DNA from: UBA3871 sp041797745
GTDB taxonomy: Bacteria; Bacillota; Clostridia; Peptostreptococcales; Anaerovoracaceae
NCBI GenBank assembly: GCA_041797745.1
Contig: JBHBZU010000047.1
Span: 62,001 to 126,000, forward strand
Direction: 5' to 3'
DNA length: 64,000 bases
The notes beneath the pieces were generated by a model. It saw only the letters and a program-made list of their open reading frames with translations. It was not told where the DNA came from and did not search any database. Position 1 is the stretch's first letter, and the number at the start of each line of letters is the position of its first letter. Below, in pieces: positions 58,430-64,000 of this stretch. The position numbers and the translations under genes were made by a program.

Positions 58430-58864
58430 TTAATAAGTGTTTTCCTCTTCATTAACGCGATAAATCATATCTCCCGTATTCCAAATTTCCATTATGGCGG
58501 ATACAGGTGCTTTCCCTTTTTGCCAAATCCAGCCTATGTAAGTGGTACAATATCCATAATAGCCCTCGGTTAAAATTTCAAACTCTAAATTTGAAGATTT
58601 AACAATATATTCTTTCATGCCTATAGCTTTTCCTGAGAAATAGCCTCTATTGACTGTTTTATTAAAGATTAAAACTCTGCACTCTTCAAGATCGCTACCG
58701 TCAAACACAATATCCCCTGAATATATTTTTTCTTCATCCTCGGTATACTTAAATAAGCGATCGGCCTTTAATGTTAAGGTATTATTTTCAAATGTAATTT
58801 TCTTTATCCTGCTGTCATGCAGGCTAAAGAGAATATTGCTGCTTCTATCATGTTTAAATTCCAT
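58430..58864 (-). CDS. Hypothetical protein, 144 residues
   Basis: No family recognised. The sequence is rich in beta-prone and aromatic residues (EKIYSGDIVFDGSDLEECRVLIFNK and ILTEGYYGYCTTYIGWIWQKGKAP), with no signal peptide or membrane segment, so it should be a small cytoplasmic beta-rich protein. GAGGAT precedes the ATG. It lies between the CPBP protease (on the same strand, 121 bp further on) and the GntR gene. The shape would suit an immunity-type or ligand-binding domain, but nothing supports a specific role. Confidence 0.65.
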   Translation of the reverse strand: MEFKHDRSSNILFSLHDSRIKKITFENNTLTLKADRLFKYTEDEEKIYSGDIVFDGSDLEECRVLIFNKTVNRGYFSGKAIGMKEYIVKSSNLEFEILTEGYYGYCTTYIGWIWQKGKAPVSAIMEIWNTGDMIYRVNEEENTY

Positions 58865-58901
58865 TTTATCCTCGCTATTTCAAATAAACAAAGCCTGACT
58901 G

Positions 58902-59579
58902 TTAACGACCGAAGTCACTGATATCTTCTTTTAGGAAGTGAATGGCACCCTCAATGTCTTTTTTCTTAAGACAACCAATAATATCATCGTGAAATCTGGT
59001 ATCTTTCGGGAAGACATCTTTGTTCCAGCGATCCCAGTAGAATTGGGCATAGGCTCTGGTGAGGGTCTGCATAGCACGCTCCAGCATTTCAAAAGAGAAG
59101 CGGTTTCCGCAAAAACTCATGAGCTTTAGGTGGAATTGAACATTGTACATCCAGTGAACCCAGAAGTCGCTTTGTGCCTCCTCGCTTGTGCAAAGTTCGT
59201 TGATTTTTTCAAGCTCCGCAATTTCGCGGTCTGTGATGGAGTGAACATGCTCCTTAAAGGAGCCTCCCTCAAGAACAACTCTGTAGTTTAATATGTCCTC
59301 AATATCACCCTTTGTGAGCTGAACCACCTGATAGCCGTAGCGTGGCATGCTATAAATAACACCATCGCCACAAAGCTGAACCAAGGCTTCCCTTACAGGT
59401 GCTCGGCTAACTTTGTATTTTTCCGCCACGACCTTTTCGCTGATGACATCGTTTCCGATTTCACCGCTTATAATGCTTTGGAAAAGTTCAAAATATATCT
59501 TGTCTTTCAGAGAAGAACCCTCGCTGCGACCGGAAAGACCTGCAATTAGTTTCGCTGTTTCTTTAGTAAGTTCTTTCAT
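58902..59579 (-). CDS. GntR-family regulator (FadR/FCD subfamily)
   Basis: 225 residues from the ATG at 59579; GAAAGGTG lies about 6 bp ahead, whereas an earlier Met at 59594 overlaps that site. Winged helix: SLKDKIYFELFQSIISGEIGNDVISEKVVAEKYKVSRAPVREALVQL. The FCD sensor domain (about 85-220) has the expected metal/ligand His pattern (HVHSITDREIAELEKIN, FHLKLMSFCGN, RFHDDIIGCL). Divergent from a cysteine desulfidase-like gene, with 191 bp between, so it probably controls that gene and itself. Confidence 0.87.
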   Translation of the reverse strand: MKELTKETAKLIAGLSGRSEGSSLKDKIYFELFQSIISGEIGNDVISEKVVAEKYKVSRAPVREALVQLCGDGVIYSMPRYGYQVVQLTKGDIEDILNYRVVLEGGSFKEHVHSITDREIAELEKINELCTSEEAQSDFWVHWMYNVQFHLKLMSFCGNRFSFEMLERAMQTLTRAYAQFYWDRWNKDVFPKDTRFHDDIIGCLKKKDIEGAIHFLKEDISDFGR

Positions 59580-59671
59580 ATATACACCTTTCATTAGTCT
59601 TCATATGTTAAATCATACCCCCGCCGGCTTTTTCCGTCAACAAATTACTTTGAAAATCATTGCCGTCTGAC

Positions 59672-59700
59672 TTGACTTGTAATATTATCTCTGATATGAT
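59672..59700 (+). promoter_or_regulatory. SigmaA promoter of the desulfidase-like gene
   Basis: TTGACT (59672-59677), a 17-bp spacer, TATGAT (59695-59700). A GntR operator is expected around here, but no clear palindrome was identified. Confidence 0.65.
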
Positions 59701-59770
59701 TAGCTCGTTAAAAATACATTTCTTCCATAAAATTAAGGAAAAGTATTAGCAAAGAAAGGGATATTTAATC

Positions 59771-61063
59771 ATGGATAACAAAATTATTTCAGCTTACATT
59801 GATATTCTAAAAGAGGAACTTGTTCCGGCGCTTGGTTGTACTGAACCGGGTTCGGTGGCACTCGCCGCAGGACAGGCAGCCGCTATTCTGGGTGGCTTTC
59901 CGGAGCATTTAGATGTATGGTGCAGCGGAAATATTGTTAAGAATGTGAAAGGAGTTATCGTTCCAAATTCAGACGGTATGCGTGGCATTGACGCGGCTGC
60001 TATTTTGGGTGCAGCTTGCGGTAAGGCGGAGGCAAAGCTTGAAATTTTAAGTGCAGTTACACCTGATGATATTAAGCGTACCCGTGAACTTCTCAAGACT
60101 GACTATTGTAAGTGTATGCTTGAAGAGGGTGAGGCGAATCTTTTTATCCGTGTGGTTGCTACCAGGGGGGTGGAGTCTTCCGAAGTTATCATTCGTGACG
60201 GTCACACAAATATTGTTTTCATGAAGCACAATGAGGAAGTGCTTTTAGACAAAGCAACCCTTGCTGCGACAGAGGACAGCCTTGAGGAAAAGAAAAATTT
60301 ACTCAGCATTAAGAATATCCTTGAATTTGCTAAAACAGCAGATATGTCCCCCCTTGAAGAGCTCTTTGATTATCAGATTAAGGTTAACTGTGAAATCGCA
60401 ACCGAGGGGCTTAAGAATGATTATGGTGCTTGCGTAGGCAAGACCCTTATGGAAACTTGCGGTGATGACATCAAGGTTCGTGCTCGTGCAGGTGCAGCAG
60501 CAGGCTCTGACGCGCGTATGGCGGGCTCTTGTCTGCCGGTAGTTATCAACTCCGGTAGCGGCAATCAGGGTATAACAGTTACAGTTCCTGTAGTTACTTA
60601 TGCAGAAGAATTGGGGCTTACTCGCGAAGAGCTTTATCGTGCACTCTGCGTTTCAAATTTAGTCGCAATAAATATTAAGCGACATATCGGGAAGCTTTCC
60701 GCATTCTGTGGGGCTATCTCCGCTGCAACAGCAGTTGGAGCAGCTGTTACATATATGCGAGGCGGCTCTTTTGAAGAAGTATGTGGCACTATTACCAATA
60801 CCCTTGCAAATGTAGGTGGAGTTGTTTGCGATGGTGCTAAGGCTTCTTGCGCGGCAAAGATTGCAGCAGGTCTTGAAGCTGCATTCTTGGCAGACAGCAT
60901 GGCTGCTAAAGGTCGTTCTTTCCAAGCCGGCGAGGGACTTGTAGAGGAAGATATCGAAGATACTATCTTGAACATCGGAATTATGGGTAGAAACGGCATG
61001 AAAGAAACGGATACAACTATTCTTCATCTCATGCTGGGAGATATCGACAAGGCGAATTGCTAA
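59771..61063 (+). CDS. UPF0597/CyuA-like L-cysteine desulfidase (serine dehydratase-like)
   Basis: 430 residues. UPF0597 family: ALGCTEPGSVALAAGQAA at the N-terminus, then a C-terminal half with iron-sulfur candidate cysteines in SAFCGAISAATAVGAAVTY and VCDGAKASCAAKIA, and GSGNQGITVTVPV between. Characterised members break cysteine to pyruvate, ammonia and sulfide using a 4Fe-4S cluster; other members resemble L-serine dehydratase alpha chains. Either fits an amino acid fermenter. GAAAGGGA precedes the ATG. Divergent GntR/FCD regulator. Not linked to other genes. Confidence 0.85.
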   Translation: MDNKIISAYIDILKEELVPALGCTEPGSVALAAGQAAAILGGFPEHLDVWCSGNIVKNVKGVIVPNSDGMRGIDAAAILGAACGKAEAKLEILSAVTPDDIKRTRELLKTDYCKCMLEEGEANLFIRVVATRGVESSEVIIRDGHTNIVFMKHNEEVLLDKATLAATEDSLEEKKNLLSIKNILEFAKTADMSPLEELFDYQIKVNCEIATEGLKNDYGACVGKTLMETCGDDIKVRARAGAAAGSDARMAGSCLPVVINSGSGNQGITVTVPVVTYAEELGLTREELYRALCVSNLVAINIKRHIGKLSAFCGAISAATAVGAAVTYMRGGSFEEVCGTITNTLANVGGVVCDGAKASCAAKIAAGLEAAFLADSMAAKGRSFQAGEGLVEEDIEDTILNIGIMGRNGMKETDTTILHLMLGDIDKANC

Positions 61064-61081
61064 TTTAGAAACAGGTGGAAG

Positions 61082-61110
61082 TTGACAAGAAAAAGTAGTT
61101 TTTGTAGTAT
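61082..61110 (+). promoter_or_regulatory. SigmaA promoter ahead of the small membrane frames
   Basis: TTGACA (61082-61087), a 17-bp spacer, TAGTAT (61105-61110). Confidence 0.55.
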
Positions 61111-61221
61111 ATCCCTGACAGCGTTAAAGTATGCAAAAGGTGTTTCATATGACGCTAAAATAACAGCACTTTGGGGTGCTTATTAAAAGGAGATACATAA
61201 ATTTAAATTACTGTATATGCA

Positions 61222-61579
61222 GTGCTAAGCTTTCTGATTTTCTTACTTAAAATTATTATTGATATAGTAAGCATGAAGAGAGAAAAGAAGAGAGATTTTC
61301 TTCTCATTATTCACACTTTATTTTCTTGTAGTGTAGTGCTGTTATCAGGGTATGTTTTGTTGAAAATTTACTTTTTAAGAGAGGCGGTTGCAGAAAAGTA
61401 TCCACCGCTAGTACTGCTTCTATTTGCAATTTCTTTAGCGGATGAGCTTGTACATATTAGGAATTTATCTAACATACGAAAGCTATAAAAGAGAAATAAT
61501 ACCCTTGGTGCTGGATGTTGCTATTACCGGGCTTGCACTTTCAGCAATCATTTTTGGAAAAGGTTTCTTGCATAGATAA
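61222..61579 (+). pseudogene. Small membrane protein split over two frames (probable frameshifted gene)
   Basis: The first frame (from GTG 61222 to 61488, 88 residues) has two or three hydrophobic segments. A second frame, opening at ATG 61442 and ending at 61579 (45 residues), continues with Tyr/hydrophobic LGIYLTYESYKREIIPLVLDV and a further membrane segment. They overlap by 47 bp. The GTG has no nearby ribosome site; AAAAGGAG lies about 30 bp away, and upstream codons in that frame (ITVYA from an ATT at 61207) look coding. The simplest reading is one ~125-residue membrane protein broken by indels. Two coupled tiny genes or programmed frameshifting are alternatives. Confidence 0.45.
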
Positions 61580-61606
61580 TGCTTTAATTAATACCGTAAA
61601 ATAGAG

Positions 61607-61646
61607 CAAAGATGGCTCACATTTAGTGAGACCATCTTTGTTTTTT
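61607..61646 (+). terminator. Rho-independent terminator
   Basis: CAAAGATGGCTCAC pairs with GTGAGACCATCTTTG (one mismatch pair) around ATTTA, then six T. It lies between the small membrane frames and the convergent phosphomutase gene. Confidence 0.82.
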
Positions 61647-61693
61647 GTTTATAAGCTTTGGCATATCTGCAAACTGTTAATCGGTCATAAAAA

Positions 61694-63313
61694 TTACAAC
61701 TTGCTAATATCAACAGCTTCGTATTTTTTCAGAAAGCTCTTCAAAATATCAGCCATAATTTTAGTGCCGCCTGAAACATTTGATTCTAAGTTAAGTGGCA
61801 TAATAGGGTCGTGGAGAGACTTTCTCAAAAGGCACCAACCGTCGCCATGAGTTTTGTCGAAAGCGATACGAACGCCCTCATAATTTGGTTCAACTAGGGA
61901 AAGTGCATTGCTAGGACAATCTTTGACGAAAGCTTTTAGGTCTTCGATTACCTTATCTCCAATCTTTGCAAAGTCGTCGCTGTTAATAGGGAAACGAACT
62001 TCTCTGGCTTCTACGGGTTCTTCCAGTGCTTCGATAACAGAGGAAATTTGCAGACCCTTTGCCTTTAACTGCGCCGCCTTGATAACAATCTTAGTCGCAA
62101 GGTAAGCACCATCGTCTAAAAAGTAGTTTTCCTTATATGCTGCATGACCTGAAGTTTCAATGGCTAATTGGCTGTCGGTTCCCTCTGCGCAAAGCTCCAT
62201 GGACTTATTGATAACATTGCGGTATCCGCGCTTGAAGCGGAGGTGTTTTAGACCTAAAGTTCCGGTGAGGAACGATGACAGCTGATCGCTGGTGATGGAG
62301 TCGGTAACTACCGTGGTACCGGGGTGTCGGTCGGCAATGAGGGCTGCCGCCATAGCAACAATGCCGTTACGGGCAATTTCCCCTGCTTTATTGTCGACTG
62401 CTGCGGAGCGGTCAACATCGGTGTCGAAGATAATGCCGAGGTCTGCCTTTTTTTCAGCCACAGCGGAGCTGATGGCGTGCATTGCCTCCGCATTTTCGGG
62501 ATTTGGTGCGTGGTTTGGGAAATGTCCGTCAGGCTCCAGGAAGAGACTGCCGGATATGTCAGCACCTAAAGGTTGTAAGACCTTTGTTGCGTAGAAGCCA
62601 CCGGAACCGTTGCCGGCGTCAACTACAATATGAAGTTTGGCAAGAGGTTTGTCGCCATTTCCGATTTCCTTGATAATGAGGTCTTTTAGGTGAGCTGAAT
62701 AGCGATCCAGCAGGTTACGCTTTTCCGGTTGGCGATTTTTAAATTCTGCACCGCAAGGAGTTTGGCAGAGGCTGCAAGCTCCGGGGCGCTCTACCGTACA
62801 AGCAGGTCCCAGATGAAGCGGCGGAAGTGGTGAAACTATTCCGTTTTCAAAGGAGTCGTATGCCGTATCAATTATGTTACGGATGTCACTTTTTTCAAGT
62901 CCGCCATCTTTTGTGAAAAACTTGAAACCATTGCGGTTCCATGGAAGATGGCTGGCAGTAATCATAATAGCTCCGTCACAATTAAAGTCATCAAATATAG
63001 TGGACATGAACATGGCAGGGGTGGAAGCAATACCGCAGTCAAAAACATGTACCCCTTGTTCGCCCAATACGCCACAGGCGGCTTCAGATAAGGTCTCGCC
63101 GGAAAGACGAGAATCGCGACCGATAGCGACAGTCAAAGCGTCTTCGGCTTTGCCGACTTTCTTACTTAACCATTTCATAAACCCGAAAGAGAGAAGCCTT
63201 GTTTCTGCACTGGTCAGATTTTGTTCTTCCCCCTCTACGCCGTTGAGTGCAATTCCTCTAATATCGCTGCCATTTTGCAGTTTCTTTAATCTTTCAGGTG
63301 TGATTATAATCAT
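61694..63313 (-). CDS. Phosphoglucomutase/phosphomannomutase-family enzyme with a cysteine cluster
   Basis: 539 residues, alpha-D-phosphohexomutase family. The catalytic phosphoserine is Ser121 in TASHLPWNRNG, the Mg2+ loop is FDTDVDRSA, and sugar specificity and phosphate-binding ends are present (IETSGHAAY and ESNVSGGTK). It moves phosphate between C1 and C6 of glucose or mannose; substrate choice is uncertain. Between domains 1 and 2 it carries an insert with Cys172, Cys180, Cys183 and Cys187 that is not part of the usual fold. The ribosome site is GGAGGAAAAATG. Larger than the ~450-500 residues common in the family. Confidence 0.88.
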   Translation of the reverse strand: MIIITPERLKKLQNGSDIRGIALNGVEGEEQNLTSAETRLLSFGFMKWLSKKVGKAEDALTVAIGRDSRLSGETLSEAACGVLGEQGVHVFDCGIASTPAMFMSTIFDDFNCDGAIMITASHLPWNRNGFKFFTKDGGLEKSDIRNIIDTAYDSFENGIVSPLPPLHLGPACTVERPGACSLCQTPCGAEFKNRQPEKRNLLDRYSAHLKDLIIKEIGNGDKPLAKLHIVVDAGNGSGGFYATKVLQPLGADISGSLFLEPDGHFPNHAPNPENAEAMHAISSAVAEKKADLGIIFDTDVDRSAAVDNKAGEIARNGIVAMAAALIADRHPGTTVVTDSITSDQLSSFLTGTLGLKHLRFKRGYRNVINKSMELCAEGTDSQLAIETSGHAAYKENYFLDDGAYLATKIVIKAAQLKAKGLQISSVIEALEEPVEAREVRFPINSDDFAKIGDKVIEDLKAFVKDCPSNALSLVEPNYEGVRIAFDKTHGDGWCLLRKSLHDPIMPLNLESNVSGGTKIMADILKSFLKKYEAVDISKL

Positions 63314-63486
63314 TTTTCCTCCAATTCTCTGTAAAAAGAACTAACATATATATTTTAACATAGAGGGAGAAATTAATATAATATTTTTATAAAATATATC
63401 CCCAATAAAGTGGTATAAACCGTTAACTTTATGTAAAGGGGCAGGCATGAATTAAAGAATAATTTTGATGTCAGATTTCACAGCAA

Positions 63487-64000
63487 TTACTGCCCTATAT
63501 GGAAGTTAAACTGTTCTTCTGCAAAACTGTCCGCATTGTACATCAGGATAACAATATCAGGCTTGTATTCTCTCGCATATTCTACCACATCGCGAGAAAA
63601 GAGACGCAAATCAATAGCACGAACTTCAGTTACGCCCAGTGAAAGAAAAGAGTACATGGGGATTCCGAAAGAGTCCTTTATAATAAGTATCTTCTTACCA
63701 TTTGTAACCAAACGGTTTGTGAATATGAGTTCTTCAAAGTCGCCATGGTAAACGGCATAGCGGTTGTTTGTAGGGTCGTCGCCCTCCATGTATTCCCAGT
63801 CGAGAACCGCCTCTTTGAAGCTGCCCTCCGTTACTACATCGTTGTCACCTGAAATTTCGTGCAAGGTGAGGCTTGTGTCAAATTTAGGAGTGTAGAGGGT
63901 GAAGTCATCAATTCCGCCGTAAAAGCGACCTACGCGACGCCCCATGGAACCTATGAAGAAATTCTTGTATAAAGTCTTTTCAAAATTCTCCTCTTTATAG
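63487..64000 (-). CDS. DHHW/AlgJ-like SGNH-type protein, 5' end outside the window
   Basis: The frame stays open to the window edge, so the 3' part of a gene is seen (about 170 residues). A Met codon at 63945 is internal, not the start, since clear coding (KTLYKNFFIGS) precedes it. The C-terminal pattern (GRFYGGIDDFTLYTPKF, a nearby ILIIKDSFGIPMYSFLSLGVTEVRAIDLR, then YKPDIVILMYNADSF) fits the DHHW family, related to AlgJ/AlgX O-acetylation proteins. In such proteins KDSF carries the catalytic Ser. It probably modifies or assembles a surface polysaccharide; partners lie outside the window. Confidence 0.68.
   Translation of the reverse strand, partial: YKEENFEKTLYKNFFIGSMGRRVGRFYGGIDDFTLYTPKFDTSLTLHEISGDNDVVTEGSFKEAVLDWEYMEGDDPTNNRYAVYHGDFEELIFTNRLVTNGKKILIIKDSFGIPMYSFLSLGVTEVRAIDLRLFSRDVVEYAREYKPDIVILMYNADSFAEEQFNFHIGQ

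Overview
The window looks like the chromosome of a low-to-moderate GC anaerobic Clostridia (Bacillota) that ferments amino acids. Evidence is the complete set of lysine aminomutase genes, thiolase and a butyrate-type CoA-transferase, clostridial Shine-Dalgarno sequences, SLH-domain surface proteins, two PyrR-type attenuators and sigma-54 control of catabolism. The species cannot be named from the sequence alone. No rRNA, tRNA, CRISPR array, insertion sequence or prophage was recognised.

Layout. 0-3.4 kb: an acyl-CoA synthetase with a lipoyl-less E2-like acyltransferase (minus strand), then a long spacer with a possible 35-residue membrane peptide and a 24-bp tandem repeat. 3.4-9.9 kb: ABC exporter, a MocR-type regulator that lacks the PLP lysine and is divergent from an ECF vitamin transporter S component, then mntP, a sirtuin and surE. 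10.1-12.9 kb: thiolase and a PyrR-attenuated uracil permease. 13.2-16.2 kb: a zinc-ribbon membrane protein and glnS. 16.3-23.8 kb: a small membrane protein and three consecutive SLH-domain exported proteins. 24.2-31.6 kb: a ketopantoate reductase-like gene, then the PyrR-attenuated operon pyrC-K-D-F-E-B-I. 31.8-35 kb: a metal P-type ATPase operon behind DtxR-like palindromes. 35.1-40.8 kb: a lytic transglycosylase, a DMT permease, scpA-scpB, an HD-GYP protein and rluB.

41-53.6 kb is the most interesting part: a lysine fermentation locus. kal (minus strand) is divergent from a sigma-54 activator whose N-terminal half is a decayed copy of 3,5-diaminohexanoate dehydrogenase. This is followed by kdd, kamA, kamB, kamC, kamD, kamE and atoD-atoA. 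Both kal and kdd have near-perfect -24/-12 promoters. Three copies of one palindrome (GAACC-N6-GGTTC) sit only in the two spacers flanking the activator gene. The inferred circuit is that a pathway diamino acid is sensed by the dead enzyme domain, which then switches on the enzymes. kce, the 3-keto-5-aminohexanoate cleavage gene normally in such clusters, is not in the window. Acetoacetate from the pathway would be activated by AtoDA and cleaved by the thiolase at 10 kb.

53.9-64 kb: a NitT/TauT-like ABC importer, an MBL-fold hydrolase, a small-multidrug-export family protein, a CPBP protease, a GntR regulator divergent from an L-cysteine desulfidase-like gene, a broken-looking small membrane gene, a phosphoglucomutase/phosphomannomutase with a cysteine cluster, and the 3' part of a DHHW-type gene cut by the window end.
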